Origin: Ectopseudomonas composti
GTDB lineage: Bacteria; Pseudomonadota; Gammaproteobacteria; Pseudomonadales; Pseudomonadaceae
Direction: 5' to 3'
NCBI GenBank assembly: GCA_946886245.1
Contig: CAMPIF010000038.1
Coordinates: 1-15,780, forward strand
DNA: 15,780 nt
The first letter of the stretch is position 1. Every line of letters starts with the position of its first letter. The notes under the pieces were generated by a model. That model saw nothing but the letters and a program-made list of their open reading frames with translations, was not told the origin of the DNA and did no database searches. Positions 8,235 through 14,361 of the stretch are shown here, piece by piece. A program made the position numbers and the translations under genes.

Positions 8235-10037
8235 ATGCTGACCTGGTTGAAAGGGTCGTTGCCGGCTCGAGCAGGACTCGCTGTAATGCTGATAGCCACG
8301 CTGGGACTGTGCAGCGCTTTCAGCGCCGTGCTGATCGCCTGGGTCAGTGAGGACGACGCAGCGGCCATCAACACCGCCGGCTCGCTGCGCATGGCCACCT
8401 ACCGCCTCAACTGGCAGCTTGAAGCCACATCGCCCGCCGAGACCATCGAACGCCTGCGCGCCGACATGCAGCAGCGCTTGGACAGCCCGGCACTACGCCA
8501 CATGCTCGGCGGCGAACGCAGCGGCTCCCTCTGGGCTGCGTTCGATGGCATCCAGCGGCACTGGCACCAGCAGATGCTGCCGGCCTTGGAAAGCGGCGAC
8601 CGGACAGCCTTCCAGCAACAGTCGGAGGCCTTCGTCGGCCTGCTGGAAAACTTCGTCATGCAGTTGCAGAAGCAGAGCGAAAGACGCCAGGGCTGGCAGC
8701 AAAGCATCCAGGGCGCGTCCCTACTGCTCACCGTGGTGATCCTGCTGATAGGCATGTACGAGCTCCAGAACAGTGTGATCAACCCGCTGCAGGAACTGGT
8801 CGGGGCCACCGAGCGCTTTCGTGCTGGCAACCTCGACGCGCGCATCGAGTATCGCTCTCAGGACGAACTGGGGCAGATGGCTGACAGCTTCAACGCCATG
8901 GCCGATGCCATTGAGGAAAACCATCGCACGCTGGCATCGCGGGTCTCCGAGAAGACGCAGAACCTGGCGCAGAGCAATGCCGCCCTCGAGTTGCTCTACC
9001 AGAGCAGCCGCAGCATCGCCAGCAATCCGGCCAGCGCCGAGCGGCTGGACGAACTGATCGACAGGTTCCAGCAACGCCTGCCGGGACTGCGCCTAACCCT
9101 GTGCCTGCATGGCGACACCCAGGCGCCGGTGGAGCATCTGATCGCCTTACACGGCAACGAGTCGCGCGAGATCTGCGCGCGCAGTGACTGCGCCAGCTGC
9201 CCGCGCCATGCCGGGCCCAGCAACTTGAGCTTCGCCATAAGTTCCCAGGGCGTCGGGCTCGGCGAGCTACGCGCGCGCTACGAGGACGGCCACACCCCAC
9301 GCCAGTGGGAGCAGGAGCTGATCCAGGCACTGGCCAACCTGATCGGCACAGCGCTGTCGCTGGAGCGTCAGCGCGAACAGGACAACCGCCTACTGCTGCT
9401 CGACGAGCGCACCACCATTGCTCGCGAGTTGCACGATTCACTGGCACAGGCACTGTCCTACATGAAGCTGCAAGTCAGCCGCCTGCAGACCCTGATCCGT
9501 CGCGGCGAGAGCAGTGAGACGCTAATGGAGGTCAGCGACGAATTGCGTGAAGGCCTGAACAGCGCCTATCGCCAACTGCGCGAACTGCTCACCACCTTCC
9601 GTCTGCAAATCCAAGATGGCGGCATCGAACAGGCGCTGGACGACACAGCCCGCGAGTTCGCCGAGCGCGGCAACCTTCGCGTGCTGCTCGACAGCGCGCC
9701 GCTGGCCTTCTGCCTCTCGGCCACAGAGCAGATTCACCTGCTGCAGATCGCCCGCGAGGCGCTCTCCAACTGCGCACGCCACGCCCTGGCCAACCAGGCC
9801 TGGGTGCATCTGCGCCAGTGCGGCGAGGAGGTCGAACTGCGGATCGAAGACGATGGCATCGGCATCGATCCCAACTTTGACAGCCGCCACCACCATGGCC
9901 TGAACATCATGCAGGAGCGCGCCCGCAGCCTCGGCGGCACGCTGCTCCTGTGCCACCGCGAGCCCCGCGGCACACAGGTTCGCCTGCGCTTCTGCCCGGA
10001 ATTTCTGCGCCAACTGACGCCCGAGACGCCTTCATGA
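8235..10037 (+). CDS. narX: Nitrate/nitrite sensor histidine kinase NarX
   Basis: Membrane histidine kinase that senses periplasmic nitrate/nitrite and phosphorylates NarL. In order along 600 aa: TM1 about 13-36; the ligand-binding P-box at about 43-58 ([16 protein letters not shown]); a periplasmic helical domain to about 155; TM2 about 158-176; HAMP about 177-230; a signalling helix; and a central module with cysteines at 314, 319 and 322. The HisKA_3 helix holds [15 protein letters not shown] (phosphoacceptor His400). The ATPase domain has N-box [10 protein letters not shown] and G-box DDGIGID. The ATG at 8235 has GGAGG eight bases upstream; a TTG at 8220 would overlap that site and is rejected. 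The stop overlaps the narL start as ATGA. It is divergent from the nar operon that it controls. Confidence 0.96.
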   Translation: MLTWLKGSLPARAGLAVMLIATLGLCSAFSAVLIAWVSEDDAAAINTAGSLRMATYRLNWQLEATSPAETIERLRADMQQRLDSPALRHMLGGERSGSLWAAFDGIQRHWHQQMLPALESGDRTAFQQQSEAFVGLLENFVMQLQKQSERRQGWQQSIQGASLLLTVVILLIGMYELQNSVINPLQELVGATERFRAGNLDARIEYRSQDELGQMADSFNAMADAIEENHRTLASRVSEKTQNLAQSNAALELLYQSSRSIASNPASAERLDELIDRFQQRLPGLRLTLCLHGDTQAPVEHLIALHGNESREICARSDCASCPRHAGPSNLSFAISSQGVGLGELRARYEDGHTPRQWEQELIQALANLIGTALSLERQREQDNRLLLLDERTTIARELHDSLAQALSYMKLQVSRLQTLIRRGESSETLMEVSDELREGLNSAYRQLRELLTTFRLQIQDGGIEQALDDTAREFAERGNLRVLLDSAPLAFCLSATEQIHLLQIAREALSNCARHALANQAWVHLRQCGEEVELRIEDDGIGIDPNFDSRHHHGLNIMQERARSLGGTLLLCHREPRGTQVRLRFCPEFLRQLTPETPS

Positions 10038-10669
10038 ACGCTACCCTGCCCCACACCCTCATCCTAGTCGACGACCATCCTATGATGCGCCGCGGCCTAC
10101 GCCAACTGATCGAACTGGAAGGCGACCTCACTGTCGTCGGCGAAGCCAATAACGGCTTCGAGGCCTGCACGTTGCTTGAGCGGCTAAACCCCGACCTGGT
10201 GGTACTGGACAACAACATGCCGCAACTCAATGGCGTGGAAACCCTAAAGCGTCTGCGCGAACAAGGGTTCGCCGGCAAGATCCTGCTATTCACCGTATCC
10301 GACGCCGAACACGACGTACGCGACGCCATGCGTTTTGGCGCCGATGGCTACCTGCTAAAGGACATGGAACCAGAGCATCTGATCGCCCGACTGCGCGAGG
10401 TACTGCGCGGCAACCTGGTGATAAGCCCATCGCTGACCACCGTGCTGGCCCAAGCCTTGCGTACCCCGCAGGGTGCCAGCTCTCTGGACCTGACCGAGCG
10501 CGAACGCCAGGTGCTGAAAATGATAGCCGCCGGACTGAGCAACAAGATGATCGGCAATAAGCTCGGTATCACCGAGGGAACGGTCAAGGTGCATGTGAAG
10601 AACCTGCTGCACAAGCTCGGCCTGCGCTCGCGAGTCGAGGCGGCCGTATGGGCACTGGAGAATCTCTAG
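10034..10669 (+). CDS. narL: Nitrate/nitrite response regulator NarL
   Basis: LuxR/FixJ-type response regulator of 211 aa, partner of NarX. The receiver domain (about 6-125) has the acidic pair Asp13-Asp14, phosphoacceptor Asp59 ([11 protein letters not shown]), Thr87 and Lys109. The C-terminal HTH begins near [22 protein letters not shown], with the recognition helix around [17 protein letters not shown]. Start choice: the ATG at 10034 overlaps the narX TGA by 4 nt, implying translational coupling; longer in-frame starts would lie within narX. It probably binds the TACC/GGTA palindrome upstream of the nar operon. Confidence 0.96.
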   Translation: MNATLPHTLILVDDHPMMRRGLRQLIELEGDLTVVGEANNGFEACTLLERLNPDLVVLDNNMPQLNGVETLKRLREQGFAGKILLFTVSDAEHDVRDAMRFGADGYLLKDMEPEHLIARLREVLRGNLVISPSLTTVLAQALRTPQGASSLDLTERERQVLKMIAAGLSNKMIGNKLGITEGTVKVHVKNLLHKLGLRSRVEAAVWALENL

Positions 10670-10930
10670 CAACAACTTGTCTGCACGCTGGCATTGACTC
10701 ACCTCCCGAAACTCACCTCGGTAACGGTTCTCTCGCTGTAACTCAATGCCTCGAACTCCACCTCAGTGGGTTGAGATGCCCTAGTCCAGCGTTCAGCCTA
10801 GGAACTGACAAGAAGGTCATGAGCTGTGTCAGGAACCGCACCGTCACTGCGTAACGGAACTTGATTCCCGTCAAGGGGCCATCCGCCGTATGCACTAGGG
10901 TAGGACCGTCACAACCTATAGAGACAACTC
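10670..10930. other. Non-coding region between narL and the next operon
   Basis: I see no convincing gene here. It holds a 9-bp direct repeat ACTCACCTC (10697-10705 and 10711-10... beginning at 10711, 14-bp period). It also holds an inverted pair GGCATTGA (10690-10697) and TCAATGCC (10743-10750), and a CCTAG/CTAGG pair within about 10779-10801. None is followed by a T-run, so no intrinsic terminator after narL is apparent. The Anr box and promoter of the next operon occupy the last 70 nt. Confidence 0.5.
10861..10874 (+). promoter_or_regulatory. Anr/Dnr box upstream of the sensor-like gene and dnr operon
   Basis: TTGAT-TCCC-GTCAA is a near-perfect Fnr/Anr/Dnr consensus. A -10-like TAGGGT at 10896-10901 starts 28.5 nt from the box centre, the spacing of a class II (-41.5) site. 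This predicts transcription starting near 10909, under oxygen (Anr) or NO (Dnr) control. The second case would make dnr autoregulated. Confidence 0.78.
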
Positions 10931-10993
10931 ATGACCCACACAATCAGGCTCGTCCGAACGGTCACCCCGCACCCACTCCGGAGAAAGCCTTGA
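10931..10993 (+). CDS. Possible 20-aa leader peptide ORF
   Basis: ATG 10931 opens MTHTIRLVRTVTPHPLRRKP and stops at TGA 10991-10993. That stop overlaps the presumed TTG start of the next gene as TTGA. It begins about 22 nt after the predicted transcription start, with a weak GAGA upstream. It could couple translation of the downstream gene; chance is also quite possible. Confidence 0.25.
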   Translation: MTHTIRLVRTVTPHPLRRKP

Positions 10994-11715
10994 GATCCCT
11001 ACTGCGCACCCTACTACTGCCCGGGCTGCCCACTTTCGAGGCACCGCTGAACGCCAATCAGCGCCGTTTTAAGGCCCTGCATCTCGCCAATCGGCAGGCC
11101 TTCCTAGGCCAGCAGGCCCTGCTCTACTGTCTGCTCGACGATCACGACATGGCCCGGCGTCATTGCCAGGCTTGCCTGGACGAGCTCAACAAGTGTTGCA
11201 GCCGCCTGCAAGCGCTCATGGAAGGGAGCGCCGAACAGCAACGCGTCGACACCCTGGCCCGGCTCTCGCAGGGCTACGCCCTGATGCTCGGCGCCAGCGA
11301 GGATGATGAATTGCGGCATGCGACACTCGCCGTCGGCGAGCTACTAATGCTGCGTTCTCTAGAAGTGGCCAAGCGACTCGCCGCCGGCTGTGACTCGCCC
11401 ACTGCAAAGTGGTTGACGCAGTGCGGCCGGATCTATGCCTACAGTCAACGTACCCTGTGCGTACTGGCACTGAGCGAGTCGCTGTCCTTGCGCCTAGATC
11501 GAGCATCGCTACTGCTAACCTGCCACGAACACTGTCATCAGGCACTGGTCGAACTCGACCGGCTGGCCGCCTGCCACACCGAGGCAAACCAGTTGCTGCG
11601 CGAACTCGAGCAGTTGCATCAATGCTCATCCCGAGAGCCTGACGCCCCCTGGCTGCATCAGATCAGCACCAGCCTGCTGTTCAGCTTAAAGCGTCTGGAA
11701 GACTTCCACGCCTGA
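10990..11715 (+). CDS. Cysteine-rich helical protein, possible PilJ/NarX-like soluble sensor
   Basis: A 241-aa protein with no signal peptide or membrane segment, predicted almost wholly helical. Two stretches resemble the P-box of PilJ-N/NarX-type sensor domains (typical form LAGRQRMLSQRMA): LANRQAFLGQQ at 32-42, and GRIYAYSQR at 146-154, which keeps the G-R-x4-S-Q-R spacing. Twelve cysteines are spread along the protein, including HCQAC and CC pairs. Start: no ATG or GTG lies in frame between the Anr box and 10990, whereas TTG 10990 has GGAG six bases upstream. It is behind its own Anr box and 82 nt upstream of dnr. A conserved hypothetical gene occurs at the same place after narXL in P. 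aeruginosa (PA3880, from memory). The sensor role is inferred from short motifs only; a regulator or chaperone-like role is equally open. Confidence 0.72.
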   Translation: MRSLLRTLLLPGLPTFEAPLNANQRRFKALHLANRQAFLGQQALLYCLLDDHDMARRHCQACLDELNKCCSRLQALMEGSAEQQRVDTLARLSQGYALMLGASEDDELRHATLAVGELLMLRSLEVAKRLAAGCDSPTAKWLTQCGRIYAYSQRTLCVLALSESLSLRLDRASLLLTCHEHCHQALVELDRLAACHTEANQLLRELEQLHQCSSREPDAPWLHQISTSLLFSLKRLEDFHA

Positions 11716-11797
11716 GTCTGCCTCTTTGGAGGTAACGCCTCGGAGGAATGGGCCACGCATGCGCGACCACCTAACATGCAGGACATGGAGGTGGACC

Positions 11798-12475
11798 ATG
11801 CTTACCGATTCCACGACCCAATCTGCACTACGCAAGCATCACCTGTTCGACCGCCTGCCGCAGCCTCTCTTTCAGGAGATCTGTTGCCTGGCCATCCGAA
11901 GACGCTTGGAGGTCGGTGGCGTACTTTTCCACCAAGGCGATGCGGCAGACCGTTTCTACCTACTGCTCGATGGACGTATTACCCTGACCCGTGTGCTGCC
12001 AGAAGGCCAAGAAAAGCTAGTGGAGGTGATCTCGTCAGGGCAGAGCTTCGCTGAGGCGTTGATGTTCAGCGGCACCCGTTACTATCCTGTGACAGCCAGC
12101 GCGCTCAAGCCGAGCAGCCTGATTAGCATTGACGCAGGGCACTACCGGCACCTTCTTGAGGAGCAGCCCAAGACCTGTCTAGAGCTGCTCGGCCACCTGA
12201 GCGCACGCCTGCACCAGCGCCTCAACGAGATCGACACCCTGGCCCTGGGCAACGCCAGTCGGCGCGTGGCGCGCTACCTGTGCCAGGAACAGGAGGCTCG
12301 CAATGGCATCATCCAGCTCAGCGCACCCAAACGCCTGATCGCCACTCAGTTGGGCATCCAACCGGAAACATTCTCGCGCATCCTGCACCGCCTGATCGAC
12401 GACGGCCTTATCGCCATGGAACGGCGAGTTATTCGTGTACTCGACCAGCCGCGATTGGCCAACTACCACGACTGA
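11798..12475 (+). CDS. dnr: Crp/Fnr-family transcription regulator, Dnr type
   Basis: Regulator of 225 aa resembling Dnr/DnrE, which switch on denitrification genes in response to NO, with haem implicated. The cNMP-binding-like beta barrel spans about 15-125 (FHQGDAADRFYLLLDGRITLTRVLPEGQEK), with dimerisation helix about 126-160. The HTH is at about 176-200, with IQPETFSRILHRL as recognition helix; Glu190 and Ser193-Arg194 are the Fnr-type base contacts, so it should read the same TTGAT boxes. It lacks the N-terminal cysteine cluster of Fnr/Anr, so it should not carry a 4Fe-4S oxygen sensor. The ATG at 11798 has GGAGG at good spacing and aligns with the Dnr N-terminus (KHHLF). It is followed after 22 nt by the DGC-domain gene. 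In P. stutzeri a dnrE gene also sits next to narXL. Confidence 0.88.
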   Translation: MLTDSTTQSALRKHHLFDRLPQPLFQEICCLAIRRRLEVGGVLFHQGDAADRFYLLLDGRITLTRVLPEGQEKLVEVISSGQSFAEALMFSGTRYYPVTASALKPSSLISIDAGHYRHLLEEQPKTCLELLGHLSARLHQRLNEIDTLALGNASRRVARYLCQEQEARNGIIQLSAPKRLIATQLGIQPETFSRILHRLIDDGLIAMERRVIRVLDQPRLANYHD

Positions 12476-12497
12476 ATGCAGCCCGCGAGGAGGTCAA

Positions 12498-12899
12498 ATG
12501 CGCGATCCCAAGCTACCCCTGGTCTACTCCTGCTCCGGCTGCTCCAATGTCGCGCAGTTGGCCAACACTCTGGCGGTGCGCCTTGATCGCGCTGGTCTGG
12601 CGGAAATGTCCTGCATTGCCGGAGTCGGCGGACGAGTTGCCTCGCTAGTCAGCAAGGCAAATAGCGGTCGGCCGATCCTTGCCATCGACGGTTGCCGCCT
12701 GCAATGCGTACGCGGCTGCCTCGACCAGCATGGCGTACGCGCCAGCGAACACTTGGTGCTCAGCGAACAGGGCCTGAAGAAACGCTACGGTGAGGATTTC
12801 AGCGGCGAGACGGTCGAACAGATCTACCTCGAAGTGGTCGACCTACTGGCCGGCGAACGTATGCAGAAGCGTTTCCGGAGGCCGCAGTTGGTTGAGTGA
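12498..12899 (+). CDS. DGC-domain putative zinc-binding protein
   Basis: A 133-aa cytoplasmic protein of the DGC family (formerly DUF1847), named for a conserved Asp-Gly-Cys. Visible features are YSCSGCSNVAQLAN near the N-terminus (Cys12, Cys15), a central Cys39, and AIDGCRLQCVRGC (Cys66, 70, 74), giving six cysteines consistent with metal binding. The biochemical function of the family is not established. The ATG at 12498 has an excellent GGAGG. It lies 22 nt after dnr, so probably co-transcribed and expressed under denitrifying conditions. A zinc-binding or NO/redox-related role is inference from context. Confidence 0.85.
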   Translation: MRDPKLPLVYSCSGCSNVAQLANTLAVRLDRAGLAEMSCIAGVGGRVASLVSKANSGRPILAIDGCRLQCVRGCLDQHGVRASEHLVLSEQGLKKRYGEDFSGETVEQIYLEVVDLLAGERMQKRFRRPQLVE

Positions 12900-13010
12900 G
12901 TCTCCGAGCCCCCAGCAATACTGCGCTGGAAGGAAGCTTAGCGGCGCCAAAATCTAAACGATAGATGCTGGCAGCACCTGAGGTGAAACTTTCCTTGCTT
13001 CTTCCAAAGC

Positions 13011-13026
13011 AGGGGCTCTTGCCCCC
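13011..13026. repeat. Short GC hairpin in the ardA leader
   Basis: GGGGC (13012-13016), loop TCTT, then GCCCC (13021-13025) form a 5-bp stem. It is followed by TCAAAAT, not a T-tract, so it is not a good intrinsic terminator on this strand. Confidence 0.45.
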
Positions 13027-13028
13027 TC

Positions 13029-13101
13029 AAAATCAAGAAAAATAGACGGTTTCCACCCGGCCGCTGCGCTGGGTGGAGCCTCCGCGATTTTTCCTGATTT
13101 T
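13029..13101. repeat. Nested 73-nt inverted repeat upstream of ardA
   Basis: The outer arms are AAAATCAAGAAAAAT (13029-13043) and ATTTTTCCTGATTTT (13087-13101), complementary at 14 of 15 positions. Inside are CGG (13047-13049)/CCG (13082-13084) and a perfect 7-bp stem TCCACCC (13052-13058)/GGGTGGA (13071-13077) around a 12-nt loop. This gives one long hairpin with an A/T-rich base and GC-rich tip. It ends 84 nt before the ardA ATG. Candidate roles are a single-stranded-DNA promoter, a transcription attenuator (the right arm ends in T6) or a conjugation-related structure. Confidence 0.75.
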
Positions 13102-13130
13102 TTCACGACCGCCTTAGTCGCCCTAGTCGG

Positions 13131-13165
13131 CAGGGGTTCATGCGCAGCGCAAGCGCAGAACCCTG
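13131..13165. repeat. Hairpin just before the ardA ribosome-binding site
   Basis: CAGGGGTTC-A-TGCGC (13131-13145) pairs with GCGCA-GAACCCTG (13153-13165), with one bulged G and a 7-nt loop. It ends seven nt before the AAGGAG site (13172-13177) of ardA, so it could affect translation or mRNA stability. Confidence 0.6.
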
Positions 13166-13185
13166 AAGACGAAGGAGCGAAAGCC

Positions 13186-13743
13186 ATGAGCGAAGAAATC
13201 AGGATCTACGTTGCCGACCTGGCCGCCTACAGCGCCGGTCATCTGCATGGCGTCTGGATCGATGCCACCCTGACGCTGGATGACATCCAGGCGCAAGTCG
13301 ATGCCATGCTGGCGGCCTCGCCGGTCGAGGGGGCGGAGGAATACGCCATTCACGACTTTGAGGGCTTCGACGGCTACCGCCTCGGCGAGTACGAGGGACT
13401 CGAGAACGCCCATGAGATTGCGTGTTTCATTGAGGAGTACCCAGAGTTCGGCGGCGCTCTACTCGCTCACTTCAACGACCTGGAGCAGGCGCGCAAGGCG
13501 GCCGAGGAAGACTATTGCGGCTGCTACAGCTCGCTGGCCGACTACGCCCTGGAGCTGACCGAGGAAACCAGCAGCATTCCGACCCACCTGGCGATGTATA
13601 TCGATTACCGCGCCATGGCCCGCGATATGGAATACAGCGGCGACGTGTTCACTCTGGAGAGCGTCACGACTGGCAACTGGTACGCGCCAGCTTCCACTGG
13701 GGCAAGGACCGCATCAACGACTATCGCCCTACCTGTGGAGTGA
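13186..13743 (+). CDS. ardA: Antirestriction protein ArdA with replaced C-terminus
   Basis: ArdA proteins are acidic DNA mimics that inhibit type I restriction enzymes when mobile DNA enters a cell. The start MSEEIRIYVADLAAYSAGHLHGVWID, the motif IHDFEGFDGYRLGEYEGLENAHEIA and the stretch YIDYRAMARDMEYSGDVFTLE are typical of ArdA in proteobacterial integrative conjugative elements. The protein is strongly acidic (many Asp/Glu). Family similarity stops at Glu158 (about 13659). ArdA normally ends some 10-15 residues later with a short HVFWN-like tail. Here 27 unrelated residues follow to the TGA at 13743, so about the last 5-8% is lost through a junction. AAGGAG lies eight bases before the ATG. 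Whether the truncated protein works is unknown. No Anr box or nar-type signal precedes it. Confidence 0.88.
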   Translation: MSEEIRIYVADLAAYSAGHLHGVWIDATLTLDDIQAQVDAMLAASPVEGAEEYAIHDFEGFDGYRLGEYEGLENAHEIACFIEEYPEFGGALLAHFNDLEQARKAAEEDYCGCYSSLADYALELTEETSSIPTHLAMYIDYRAMARDMEYSGDVFTLESVTTGNWYAPASTGARTASTTIALPVE

Positions 13744-14339
13744 CCAGCGAGGTGATTCATGCCCTGGATCTGGTCGGCTGGATCTGCCCACGTGCCGGCC
13801 AGCTCCGGCTCGATGGCGTGCTCGGTGTGCGCTCGGACTTTTCGATCTCGGGCGCAGAGGTGCTCGACAGCGTGCAGCTCACCGCCAGCCTGGGCGAGGC
13901 GCCGGTCACCGGCTACGCCAGCTTCGTCAACATCGTGCGCCAACGCACCGTGGATTTCAGCTTCGTCGATCGCGATGCCCGGCTGATCCATGCGCGTCTG
14001 GTGTTCGATACGCCCCGCTGGGATCACGACCAGCTGCGCATCTGGACACGCAACGCCAGTGGCGCCGAGGAGCTGTTGCACGCGTTCGCCACAGCTCCCG
14101 ACGAGCCAGGGCTGGACACCCTGCACAAGCTTTCGCGGCTGTGCCGGCAGGTGGTGCGCGCCGTGGCACTCAAGGAACCGCCCCGCCAGCCCTTCGCCGG
14201 CCTCGACACCGCCGTGGAGTTGCAGCGCCTGCTCAACGACCTCGACAGCCATGCCCAAACCCCAGCACCGGCGCGCTACGTCCATGGCGAGACGCGCGTG
14301 CTGCTGGCCGAGGACAGCGACCTGGAAAGCCTCGGGTAA
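13659..14339 (+). pseudogene. C-terminal fragment of an unrecognised protein
   Basis: From the ArdA junction, reading frame 3 gives 226 residues of convincing coding sequence (RHDWQLVRASFHWGKDRIND... to ...LLAEDSDLESLG, TAA). High third-position GC continues to the stop. No start codon with a ribosome-binding site precedes it: an in-frame ATG at 13515 lies inside ardA in another frame and is not credible, and a GTG at 13740 lacks a spaced Shine-Dalgarno. The 5' part was therefore probably lost. The sequence looks soluble and mixed alpha/beta in its first 120 residues, then helical; I recognise no catalytic motif and assign no function. It ends 22 nt before asnB, suggesting that they were once an operon. 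Confidence 0.5.
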
Positions 14340-14361
14340 CTCAATCACAAGGAGAACGACT

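Larger units (their letters stand above)
12900..13185. other. Intergenic boundary and ardA leader
   Basis: No gene is apparent in these 286 nt. The first 80 nt carry only a weak 5-bp hairpin, CCAGC (12912-12916) / GCTGG (12925-12929), with no T-run. From about 12985 the sequence becomes dense in inverted repeats leading to ardA; the individual repeats are listed separately. This is the likely transition from the conserved nar/dnr locus to mobile-element DNA, but no att repeat can be recognised without the other end. Confidence 0.5.

Noticed and set aside
8220..8237. TTG start adding five residues to NarX
   Set aside because: It overlaps the GGAGG site that serves the ATG at 8235.
10648..10854. 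68-codon frame after narL
   Set aside because: Starts inside narL in another frame, lacks a ribosome-binding site and shows no coding bias.
10861..10990. Longer 284-residue version of the sensor-like protein beginning at TTG 10861
   Set aside because: That start is inside the Anr box and upstream of the predicted transcription start, and the added residues look non-coding.
11726..11797. N-terminal extension of Dnr from upstream starts (TTG 11726 or ATG 11759)
   Set aside because: The ATG at 11798 has a better-spaced GGAGG and matches the usual Dnr N-terminus.
12912..12929. Terminator after the DGC gene
   Set aside because: Only a 5-bp stem with an 8-nt loop and no T-run.
12954..13187. 77-codon minus-strand frame across the ardA leader
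   Set aside because: Its sequence is explained by the inverted repeats, and it has no initiation signals.
13990..14361. Upstream extension of AsnB to an ATG at 13990
   Set aside because: Class-B synthetases need Cys at position 2 after Met removal; MCGIAGW at 14362 is the genuine start, and the upstream frame overlaps coding sequence in frame 3.
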